NCBI GenBank assembly: GCA_007115705.1
Contig: QXEO01000464.1
Coordinates: 6,506,852-6,570,851 of the forward strand
DNA from: Dactylis glomerata
Taxonomy: Eukaryota > Streptophyta > Magnoliopsida > Poales > Poaceae
Reading direction: 5' to 3'
DNA length: 64,000 nucleotides
The first letter of the stretch is position 1. Each line of letters begins with the position of its first letter. The position numbers and the translations under genes were made by a program. The notes under the pieces were generated by a model. That model did no database searches, was not told the DNA's origin, and saw only the letters and a list, made by a program, of their open reading frames with translations. Shown one piece after another: positions 34,401-45,500 of this stretch.

Positions 34401-36319
34401 GACATAGCTTTAGTTAACACTTTTAACTAAAGCTTGATGGTTTCAGTTAACTGTTTAATTATTCAGTTCTGGCTATTGCTTAGTTGGCTGAGAGCTTGCT
34501 AGTGGCTAATCTTGATCATGTGCACCAAGTGCATGGATAACTATGTGTTAGTTATCTCTGAATGTTGCTGTTTAATTAGCTGTGGTGCAATAGCTTCACT
34601 GCACTTTCTTGCAGTGCCACTGTTATGCTGGTTCAGTGATGCAAATTAGCTTCAGTTGAGCTTGGTTAATCCTGGTAGTGATGATAGGTTCAGTGGCTGC
34701 TGTTGTGGCTCTTGCAGTATCCTATGGCTATCTGCTTCATTGTAATGCCTCCTTGAGGTGTGCACAGTTACTGTGGGTGTTCGCTGCTAAGCTGGGTGCT
34801 CTTGACAGTAGATCACCCTTTGTGGTGATCTGTTGGTGGCTTATTTGATTAAAAGTGTCCCTGTCCACTTTTCCCAGATGCTTACTTAAGCTTGATCAAT
34901 TTCATTGACAAAGCTGATGGATTTCTAGGTTTAGGTCTTAGTCTTGATAGTGTAGGCAACCCATGTGCTACTCCTGGCCTTGTTCTTATTGCTGTGAGTA
35001 TTTCCTTTGAGAAATTCCTAGATAAGATTGTGTGTTGTGGAGTAGGTGCTGTGGATGGCCTTGTCTTCAAGGTCATGGCCTCCTAGACATCCAAGTGATG
35101 ACCAAAGCCCTTTTATCATCAAGCTTTGCTTGATTCATGTGTGGTTGTGCTCTGTGCAGTCTGCCTGGGAGATAAACTTGTGATTTTTCTCCCAGCACTT
35201 ATGTGTGTTGTGGTTTAACAATAACCTGCTGCTGAAGAGTAACTTGTTCTTCTGGATATTTCTGATTTCCTGCTTCTTGTGGCAAGCCTGCTCCTCCTAG
35301 ATGCTTGACCTAGTTCCTAGTTGAACTAAGTAACCATGTTGGTCTTTGGCTTTGCTGGTTTGGTTGATTTGATGGTGTGCTGGTGGTGTAAATCTTCCCT
35401 GTTGCTCAACTCATGAGCAGGGTAGATTGTGTGGTGGTGATGCTGTGATGGTGATGTGGTCTCAGCTGTGGTGATGCTCTTGGTGTGATGTTGTTGGTGG
35501 TGTGGTGGTGTTGTTCTTGGTCGACTGGTGTTCTTGGCCGAGCAAATCGACCTCCTATGATGTTTTTATACCTGCCTTTGTTACCTGGCGGCTTGACACC
35601 TCTGCCCATGCGTTTGATGAGTGAGCTGTTGTGAGCTTGCTTGCCCTGCTCGGCTGGCCTGGGATATTTTCCTAGGAGCTTTTGTGATAAGCTCGAATAG
35701 CTTGATGATTATCTACAGTGGCATTGTTTTTTGACTACCACTTGGTAATTACCCCTTTGCCTGTGTTTCTGTTAAGTCTTTGCTTGCAGATGCCAAAAGG
35801 AAAAGAAGAAGAAAAGAAAGAAAGAAGATGTGTAGTTTTTAGGAACATATATTTGTATATTTTCTATTCTTTGTTGTAATATTCTTTCTATTCATTGTTG
35901 TAATCTTCTTTTATTCATTCCAAGGTTGTAATTATTCCGTTATTCAAGAATTTTGTAAGGACAATGTATAATGTGTGGATGATGAAGCTCAAGTTTTCTT
36001 TCTTTATTAATATTTATCCTTTCTAAATGTGTCTTTCAATTATTAATTCAATTTTTCATAATTCAAATTAATATTTGAATTCATGAGTTAAACTAGGGTT
36101 TTAATTGTTTCATTTCACCAAATCCCAACAAGCAATAGATCAAAAGAGATCATGTCAAATTCTTTCACACTCCGAGAGTATACCATACCCCCTCAAAGAG
36201 AGACTCGATCCCCCTTAGGTTTTAGTGATAAAAGTGCAAAAAAATCCTATAATTTGAGATGCTATGCACAAAAGCCCTCTAAACTACCCCGGAGTTGTCC
36301 TACGTGTTGGGATGTTACA
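31424..36319 (-). mobile_element. 3' LTR of the chromovirus (4,896 bp)
   Basis: It aligns with 42523-48492 apart from the Helitron insertion there. It contains AT-rich parts, a GC-rich part near 33680-34060 and a TGGTGGTG-rich part near 35430-35520. No gene is supported; all open frames are shared with the other LTR and lack recognisable domains. Confidence 0.92.
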
Positions 36320-36332
36320 GACTTCCCCCCTT
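36320..36332 (-). other. Polypurine tract of the chromovirus
   Basis: The minus strand reads AAGGGGGGAAGTC immediately before the 3' LTR start TGTAACATCC. The pol stop codon at 36331-36333 overlaps it. Confidence 0.75.
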
Positions 36333-39300
36333 AACAAAAACTTTGTCCCGAAGTTTGGGGTAAGATGTACCTGAAGAAATCTGGATAGGCTGTCCTTAGA
36401 TCCTCTTCCTTTTCCCATGTAGCTTCTCTTTTTGGGTGATGTTTCCATTGTACTTTGCAATACTTGATGGCCCTATTACGGAGTTGTTTCCAATTCTCTA
36501 CCAGAATCTTTGATGGTTCTTCAACATATGTCAAATCAGCTTGCAATTCCACCTCTTTGTAAGATATGGTTTCTTCCGGTGTTTTCATACACTTGCGAAG
36601 TTGAGAAGCACAAAACACATTATGGACTTTAGATAGTTCCTTTGGCAGTTCTAACTCAAAGTCTACTCCTCGACTCTGACTCGGAATCTTGAACGGTCCA
36701 GTGTATCTTGAGCTAAGTTTTCCCTTGACTCCAAAACGATGTACTCCCTTCATGGGGCTCACCCTTAGATAAACCATGTCCCCAACTTGCGGTTCCCATG
36801 TCCTTCTCTTGGAATCTGCATAGCTTTTCTGTCGACTCTGGGCAATCTTTAACCGGTCTCGAATAACATCAATCACATGTTGTTTCTCCTTGACATAGTC
36901 TGGATGAAACTCCTTACTGGCTCCTGGTTCATACCAACAAATAGGTGATCGACACTTCCTTCCGTAGAGTGCTTCAAATGGTGCCATTTGGATACTGCTT
37001 TGGTAACTATTGTTATAAGAGAACTATGCCAGTGGTAAGTGTTCCTCCCATGATCCTCCGAAGTCCAATGCACATGCTCGGAGCATATCCTCCAAAATTT
37101 GGTTGGTCCTTTCCGTTTGACCTCCCGTCTGTGGATGGTAAGCAGTACTAAAGTCTAGTTTGGATCCTAAAGCTTCATGTAGTTGCGTCCAGAAAGCTGA
37201 AGTGAATACGGTTCCTCAGTCTGATACTATTGTCTTAGGTACTCCATGCTTGCTTACTATCTCTTGAACATGCAGATTTATTAACTTCTCTCCAGAATAT
37301 TTTTGATTGACAGCTAAGAAATGTGCACTTTTAGTCAGTCGGTCCACTATTACCCAGATCATGTCTTTCTTCTTCAGTGTCAGTGGTAATCCTATGATAA
37401 AGTCCATTCCAATCTCTTTCCACTTCCACTCGGGAATACTCAATGGTTGCATAAATCCAGCAGGACTCTGATGTTCTGCCTTCACTCTCTGACAGGTATG
37501 ACATTCGGATACAAACTTGGCTATCTCCCGCTTCATATTATTCCACCAGAATAATTCCTTAAGGTCCATGTACATCTTGGTGCTCCCCAGATGTATTGAA
37601 TATAGTGTTTCGTGTGCCTCCTTGAGTATCAATTCCTTGATTTCCGGTATGTCCGGCACGCATATTCGGTCATAAAACCAAAGTGAATTGAAATCACCTA
37701 AGTGGAACTCTGATGGTCTACCTTCCTCAATCCTGCGGATTTCTTCGGCAATAAATGCATCTTCACCTTGTCTTCAGAATATCGTATACTTGATATCACT
37801 ATGTCATTCTTCCATCACCTTCATGGTAGACAAACTACCCAAAGATTGTACTTCCAGACATTGGATCTCTAACCTTTCCAAATCCATAAGTAATTCCTTG
37901 GGAAGTTCTCGGTTCATCGGTTGAGTGTCTGTGCTCTTTCTGCTTAAAGCATCGGCTACCACATTAGCCTTCCTTGGGGTATAGTTGATGGTCAAATCAT
38001 AGTCCTTAATCAATTCTAACCATCTTTGTTGCCTCATATTCAATTCTTTCTGAGTGAAGAAGAATTTGAGACTCTTGTGACCTGTATAAAGTTCACACTT
38101 AGCTCCATAAAGAAAATGCCTCCATCCTTTTAGTGCAAACACTACGGCTGCTAGCTCAAGATCATGCGTCGGATAATTAACTTCATGTGGTCGTAATTGC
38201 CTCGACCCATATGCTATCACTTTTCTATCTTGCATCAATACACATCCAAGTCCGTTCTTGGATGCATCACAATATACTGTGTAGTCTTTGCTGGTTTCTG
38301 GTATGGCTAACACAAGTGTTGTGGTTAGCTTCTCCTTGAGTGTTTGAAAGCTTGCCTCACATTCTTCTGACCAAACAAATGGTGTATTCTTCCAGAGTAA
38401 CTTGGTCATTGGTCCTGCAATCTTAGAGAACCCTTCTATAAACCTTCAGTAATATCCTGCCATTCCCAAAAATCCTCTAATCTGTTTGACATTCTTCGGT
38501 GCCTCCCATTCCAAAACAGATGCTAACTTGCTTGGATTTACTGTTACGCCTTCTTTACTGATCACATGTCCAAGGAACTCCACTTAGTCTAGCCAGAATT
38601 CACACTTACTGAACTTGGCATACAACTGATTTTCCCGTAGAATCTGTAAAGCAATCCTCGAGTGCTTGGCATGTTCTTCCTTGTCCTTGGAGTAGATCAA
38701 AATATCATCTATGAATATTATCACAAATTTGTCCAAGTAGGGCATAAAGATCTTGTTCATGAGGTTCATGAAGATCGTCGGTGCATTTGTCAATCCAAAA
38801 GGTACGATTAAATACTCATGATGTTCGTACCTAGACACAAAAGCTATCTTTGGAACGTCCTCCTTCTTGATCTTAATCTGGTGATACCCTGATCAAAGAT
38901 CAATCTTTGAAAATACGCCTGCTCCTCTGACTTGATCAAATAAGTCTTGGATTCTTGGCAAAGGATATTTGTTCTTGATAGTAACATTGTTGAGGTTTCT
39001 GTAGTCTTCGCACATTCTGCGTCCTCCATCCTGCTTATCTACGAAGATCACTGGTGTTCCCCAAGGCAAAATACTTTCTTGAATGAAGCCTTTCTATTCT
39101 AGCTCATCGAGCTATTCTTTTAACTCCACTAACTCTTTGGGTCCCATCTTGTATGGTGCCTAAGCTATTGGTGTTGTGCCTGGGATTAAGTCAATTGTGA
39201 ACTCAATTTCCCTATCTGGTGGCATTCCTGGTAGTTCCTGCGGAAACACGTCTTGGAATTCATTAACCACTAGAATGTCTTCAAGTCTTGATTCCTTTAG

Positions 39301-39690
39301 AGCGTTGAGTTGTAGTTGAACTTCAATATGTGCATGTCGGTCACCTTGATATACTATCCTTCCTCCTCCTGGGATTCTAAGTGACACAGTTTTCTCTCTG
39401 CAATCAATCTGAGCTCCATTCTCCTCTAACCAATCCATTCTAAGGATTACAACCATATCCTTCATAGGGATGAGAAAAAGATCAGCAAGATAAACACAAT
39501 CGCAGGATTATAATGACCTACTCTTGCCTGAGGTGAGTGACTAAGATCATTGCCCCCGTAGATAAAATAGTAATGGGGTACTCTAGCTTATTGCAAGGAA
39601 TCCCATAAAGATCAATAAACTCTTGCGAAATGAATGAGGTAGTTACACCAGTATCAAAAAGTACTTTGTCGGGATGAGATAGGATCTAAA
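36331..39690 (-). pseudogene. Chromovirus pol: protease, RT, RNase H, integrase, chromodomain (broken)
   Basis: Pieces in several open segments give, from N to C: protease LFDTGVTTSFIS (about 39640-39660); MDWLEENGAQIDC before RT; RT core with IIFIDDILIYSKD (FIDD about 38704-38715); RNase H YCDASKNGLGC (about 38260) and ELAAVVFALKGWRHFL; integrase zinc region ending CHTCQ (about 37490) with MDFIIGLP, VSD and YHPQTGGQTERTN for the DDE core; GPF motif; and chromodomain CKVQWKHHPKREATWEKEED (about 36400-36460). In-frame stops occur, for example after KIDL, after EFWLD, after AGYY, after TIVSD and twice around LDELE; protease to RT also shifts frame. The polyprotein would replicate and integrate the element; this copy cannot. 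The chromodomain suggests targeting to marked chromatin in active relatives. Confidence 0.9.
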
Positions 39691-40866
39691 GCATACCTAT
39701 CACGGTTTTGTCAGACTGGTTCAACTCCTCGAGGTTGGTGCAATTCAACTTCCCATAAGTTGGTCTTTTATTTTTACCGCCTCCAAAACCTCCACCCCGG
39801 TGTGATCCACCTCCTGTACCTCAGCCTCCAGTCCGGCCCCTTTCAGGACAATCCCTTATCATATGTCCCCCCTTCTTGCACCCAAAACAGATGACTTTGG
39901 GTTGTTGGCAATCTCTCTCTATGTGCCCTAGCGCACCGCAACCACGGCAAACGATATCATTGTTCCTACTTGTATTACCACAAGGTGTAACATTCCCTCT
40001 GGACCTGTATTTAGGTTTGAACTTGATATTAGGAGTTGTCTTGGCATCCGAATACCTCCTTGGTTCAATCCCGGCCTTCTTCCTCCTATCTTCTAGGACT
40101 TGTTTGAAATCATCTTCCATAGTATGGCTGCATTGACAAGCTCTTGAAAATCCGCTGCCTTTAACATCCTCAACTGCATCTTTGCACCTGGGTGCAGTCC
40201 TCTCATGAATTGTTTCTTCCGCTTGTCATCGGTATTCATGTCATCAGAAGCATAACAAGATAAAAGAGTAAACTCCTTGACATACTTCATAATAGGCTTG
40301 TCATTCTGCGCAAGATTCTTAAACTCTCTTCTCTTTAATTCCATAATACTCTCCCGCACATTTGATTCCCTGAACTTTTTCTTGAATTCCTCCAAGGTGA
40401 ATACCCTTCCTGGAGGATGTATAGCCACAATATTGTCCCACCATGCTGCTGTGGGTCCACATAACAGATGTGTGGCATACCTAAGCTTCTCACTGTCATT
40501 GCAACTTACTGTGTTGAGCATCCTCTCGGTGTCCAATAACCAGTCTTCAGCATCCATTGGCTCCGGTGCTGATGCAAAAGGAAGTGGTCATGTATTTAGG
40601 AAATCTGCCAGTGAGACTCCATGCACTCCTTCATTCCAAACTTCACGATTATGGTCCATCACATCCTGCACCATCTTTATCTGGCATTCAATAAGCATAC
40701 GCTGCCTTTCATCTGCCATCCTCATGTATCGAGCAAAATCCTGTTGCGTAAGGAATGATGGTGGTGGTGGTAATGGTTCCCTTGCTGCTGCATCGGCTGC
40801 CTCCTTAGCCTTGGCTTCAGTCTCCATCCTCTGTTGCTCAGATTCTTCACCAACTACCATCGCCAT
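39691..40866 (-). pseudogene. Chromovirus gag with two CCHC knuckles (broken)
   Basis: The start ATG at 40866 opens MAMVVGEESEQQRME. A TGA at 40588-40590 interrupts the frame just before the capsid part, which contains LLCGPTAAWWDNI and FKKKFRESNVRES, typical of Gypsy gag. Near 40120 the frame shifts by one base. The next segment includes two zinc knuckles, CRGCGALGHIERDC and CFGCKKGGHMIRDC, which bind genomic RNA in active elements. Further stops fall at 39821-39823 and near 39686. Gag therefore cannot be made as one protein. Confidence 0.88.
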
Positions 40867-40890
40867 TTTATCCCCCTAACCCTGTTACAT

Positions 40891-41160
40891 TAAGCGAAAC
40901 TCATAGTTACACCATGCTCGTGCTTTTGGAGCTCAACTTGATGTACAGTGTTAGTCACACAATAAAAATCCAAATAAAACATATCCAAATCACACCAAAC
41001 ATATACCATGTATATACATGAGGAAAAAGAACATAGTGTTACATAGCTTATCATCCTATGAGTAACTACACTCACTTATTCAAGCTGTGAAAACAAATAC
41101 TACATATTACACATATGGTATATATGTCACATAACATGTCACCTCCATATCTGTGGTGGT
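40891..41160 (-). other. Non-coding gap between the extra frame and gag
   Basis: About 300 bases rich in A/T with no supportable frame; a leader or spacer between two coding units of the chromovirus. Confidence 0.4.
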
Positions 41161-41163
41161 CCT

Positions 41164-42309
41164 CTACGGGTAGTTGCACTCCCAATACATCCCCGGTGTC
41201 CAACCGGTAGCTCGTGATGTCCTCCTTAGTGAAGCAGGGGCATAAGATGACTCCACCGGGAAAAAGTCGAAATCGGGTGTAGTACCCAAGTTGAAGTCAG
41301 TCATCCCCAGATAACTGCTCAACGAGGGGTATGCCCTATCTGTGGCATCCCTCTCCATCTTAGGCCTCGAGCATTCTCCATGCTCCATATGGCTCGGTAA
41401 CTCTCCCTCTTCATCCGACTCTATCTCTATAGGCTTTCCCGCCACGTCTCCAGTGCGGTGAACAACCCTAAACTGGCTCATGACCTCCTGCTCCGAATCA
41501 CATGGAATCGGATCTCCGGCAATCCCCATGTACTCACCGAAACACCAACCCATGGAGTTTCCCCCAAAACTATCGTTATGAGGCATTCCCCATGACTCCA
41601 AACCTGCCTAGTATCCAGCTCCAGTCAAGCCGTGTGCAAAGTGTGCTGGTGGCATCTCTGGTTCAGCCTCGGGCTCGAACTCCCGCTCCTCGGGATCGAC
41701 TTCCTCATCTAAGTTAATAAAATCTCCTGTCGAAAAGGCTGGAGTAGGTGCCCTCGGTGGTCCAGAAGTCTCCCCCATACACCATGGAGTAGGTGTCGAC
41801 TCGGTGATCTCGTCCACTAGACTCTGTATCTCTCCCACTAATGCTCTGTGAACGTGATAGAACATGCTGAGCAGATGCTTACACCTGTCCATGTGCTCTA
41901 CTGCGGCATGTGGGTGTCTCTCCGCAAACTTGTAACTATCCCGACAAGGATCTTCTCCTTCCTCATCGTGTGGAATATGCGTGAACTTAGTACCCAATAA
42001 CTTCTCTGTTTTGTGTTCACGGATATCAGTTATGGCCTTCATCACTGCTATCTTGTAAGCTACACTAATTGTGCGTGCCTCTCCACCTGGCATGATCACG
42101 CTCATGCCCAATTTGGCAGGAAGCATGATCCCTACCTTATACTTCTGAAAGACTCTACCCTCATAATAAGCATACTTCTTGACTGGAATACAGGTTTCAC
42201 ACCCGCACTCCTGCAAGATGCCTCGTAAAATATCGGATAGGTTTCCATCATAGTCGTCCAGAGTCATGTCTCGAACTTGCACGGTCCTTGACGGATTTGT
42301 GCGTGCCAT
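41164..42309 (-). pseudogene. Extra frame upstream of chromovirus gag
   Basis: ATG at 42309 opens MARTNPSRTVQVRDMTLDD. The frame runs to a TAG at 41608-41610 and then continues in the same frame as AGLESWGMPHND to a stop at 41164-41166; the total would be about 381 residues. The N-terminal half is compact (GIMLPAKLGMSVIMPGGEAR, IAVMKAITDIREHK), and the second half is acidic and low in complexity (NLDEEVDPEEREFEPEAEPE). It lies between the primer site and gag on the same strand. I do not recognise a domain. It could be a leader protein specific to this lineage or a captured host sequence. An AG just before the ATG might also be a splice acceptor. Confidence 0.6.
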
Positions 42310-42508
42310 CCTGGCAGTATAAAAGATAAAAATTAGTACATGATGCATCATAATAGTAACAATAAAGAATTGTAACACTAAAAAGTATGACCTTGTTATT
42401 CTCAAGTGAATAACTTCATGACAATTTTAGAGAACTCTTTACTATTCCTATTTGACTCCTACAGGTCGTTCCCATTAACTAGGCGTCCAACCTAAGGTCA
42501 AAGCTTTT

Positions 42509-42520
42509 GCTCTGATACCA
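42509..42520 (-). other. Primer binding site, initiator tRNA-Met type
   Basis: The minus strand reads TGGTATCAGAGC, complementary to the 3' end of plant initiator tRNA-Met. It begins two bases inside the 5' LTR boundary at 42523. Confidence 0.88.
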
Positions 42521-42522
42521 AC

Positions 42523-45500
42523 TGTGGTGACCCAGCATACCACTGCATGTTGTAGTATACAAGTTGTTGACATAACACTCGTGAAGTACCAATTCACAAA
42601 TATTACATCCCTTAGAGTGGTACAACAGAAACATAGCGGTCTTTATTCAAGCACTGAATATTACAAACCATAATGTTACAAAGGACTCCAGTTCCTCCTC
42701 GGTCCAAAGAGGAACACTAGATGGTTCTAATTTGATACTACAAACCTTAGCTGCAAATGAAAGTAGTAAACTAAACATGATGCCCTACTCTAGTCGCTTT
42801 ATTCTAAGTGTTCGGTGCGACTAAAGCTTCTATAATACGACTCTAGTTGTCAGCCTCCTCCTCGAGTCCTTCGTCGATACCATAGGAGATGGTGTAGTCG
42901 ATGCCTTTGACTCCTCCTGTTAGATCCGGTTCTTCGTAGTACACTTCCTCATAGTCCTCCGGGGTTCCTTCAGTCTCCTCAAACTGGCCCTCCGAGTCTA
43001 AGCAAGGATTAATATGGAGTGGGGTGAGTAACGAGCGTTACCCAGCAAGTTCATTTAATAGCATAGAGGTGTTTGATGCACTAGCTACGACCATAGACTA
43101 GAAAGCCTTAGGTCAAATGCAGTTTTTATAATCATTTCTTCAAAGATTGGTTTTATTCAAAAGAACTATGCCCGTCAGTCTTCACAGGTTGATTAGAGCT
43201 TCGATGGGCTCCTTTCCTGCCGTGTTCATAGCTCCTTCCCAGAACAGGGAGTATCTTGATACTTTTTGTACACTCTGCAGAGGTGGTCACTTGTACCCAT
43301 AGGAGATCAACACTTTGCTACACGACCGGGCGTACTTTTCCATCCATACTTCCTTGGTATGTGGCCCAGCCGTTGATCCGAGCCAATCATTGTTCCTTCC
43401 CGCGACCTTGCATACCCACCCTTTTGCAGCTCCAACTTCGGTTCGCTACCCTCCCCGGTCTACTCTTTGGTAGTTTCTGACCTCGGCATACTTGTCCCTG
43501 ACAAAGAGCAAACCCCCACCGGTTAGGTTACGCCCTATGGTAACACCGGCCTCGGCACTCTACCCCCATCGTTGCCGCAATCCATCATAGACCGCCAAAA
43601 CCGTGGAATCATTAAGGAGACTCCACCCATCCCGAAGCTCCGCGCAGGGAGACAACTGCTCTGGAACGGCGCGTCCGTTGATATGCAAGAGGGAAAAGGT
43701 ATAGTTAACTCTTCCGTCCCATTCCAGACCCTATAGTTGACCGTATTTTATGGCACAAGAATCACTGGCGACATTGGTTATTAATCCTAGGTGAACATTC
43801 CAGTTACAGTGGGACCTCCACCATACTCTTACCATGGTCCCACTGCCCACCTTCCTAGGTCGACAACCACTATGGTTGCTAACCACTAGTCATATTAGTT
43901 TAAGAAAAGCAGAACCTTTGCTTTTGAATGCAATCGTAATAATAATACCACTGGCATATCTATTATATTATTAAAACAACTAACAACCAATGGCCAAGAT
44001 TAAAAGATAAGAAATAGCGGTCCAGATTAGCCAAACCCGTAATATTTGCAAGTTAGAAAAAACATACCGGACATCTAAATCGTGTAAGAGAAGGACACGG
44101 AACCTTGCAACCTAGCACGTCTCTAATCTCTATTTATTTAGATGTATTTAATCTAACCTGGTCATAGCTGCCGATGGATTCTCTTTGGCGTACATATATT
44201 TGCCTCCTGGAGGTTTCGGCGATCACCATCTCCAGTCTCACGAACTATGGTCATGCCGGCATATGTTCGACGCGCCACCATGCAGGCCTACCAGGCGACC
44301 AGGCGTGTCTAGCGGTGCGCCGCCCCGTGCAGTGCAGGCGTGCCAGGCTCTCGACTACCAAAAGAGTCTCTACTCCTGCGCTTCAAGGGTAGTCACGATT
44401 TGGAGCAGCCTAGCAAGTAGTAGCGCAGAGGGAACATGGTGTTAGCTTTTCATCGTCGATGAGGCAGGGCAGCACCAAATTACGTCCGGTGCGGGCCGAG
44501 AGGTCTTATATCGTCGTCTCCAGTGCCGAGTGTTTGGAATATTATACGACTTATAGCCATGTATGATGATTAGTTTCAAGGCACCAAATAAGAGTAGCTA
44601 ATGTAAATAAGCCCGCAGCCACGAGCTCATGCATTGGTAATCCAGCTCCTGCAACTTTACAGGCTAGGATGGATTCAACATAACCTGGCAGAAGATGTGT
44701 CGAAACTCGAAAGTAATATTTGTCACCTTTAAGTGCTCTATGTAGTTAATTGTCAAAGTTTGAATATATATAAAAATTCAATAATATAATCCACTTTTGC
44801 ATAATAATCCTTGGGAGCCTAAGCAATAAAGGCGTTCTGATTTTGCATCTCTAAAACGTACATATGTTTTTATCGTCTAGAGTGAAAAGTGGAGGCAGTG
44901 GAAGCTTAACAAAATGAGTATCATAAATCGTTTTACCTATTTGACTTCTTCTAAGTTGTTTTAAAAGCATGTGTAAAAATAAAAGATTAGATATCAAGAT
45001 TTTAGTTATATCATCGCTAGCCGCGCAATTGCGCGGGCGACCCGGCTAGTTTGCAAGTAATTTGTTAAAGATAAACAAGAGATATGAGCAAGAGTGAACT
45101 TGCCTGCAAACTGCAAGGTAGTGCAGTTGGATTTGTTGGAGTGACCCGAGACCTCGGGTTCTAGAAAATAGCATCATTGTCCGATAACGGCAATGGTTAA
45201 AGATTCAAATAATTCATGCCTTTAAGGTGTGTGTGTTCTCTTTATACCCCCCCAGAAGTGTTTTATTTTCCTCCTAGAATTTATATACTCCTTTTATGAT
45301 TTTAAAGAGTATATGTTATCAATTACTTCATTCAAGAATATTCTTCAATATTCTGGAATGGAGTCCAATTTTGATAATGAGTTCTATTCTAATTAGATTT
45401 TTCTTAGATATCTCACAATTATAGAAAAGTCTTTTAAAGTTCCTTTTTCTTGTTAGTACTATTCATCTTTATAGGGTGATTTATTAAAAGTGTATATACC

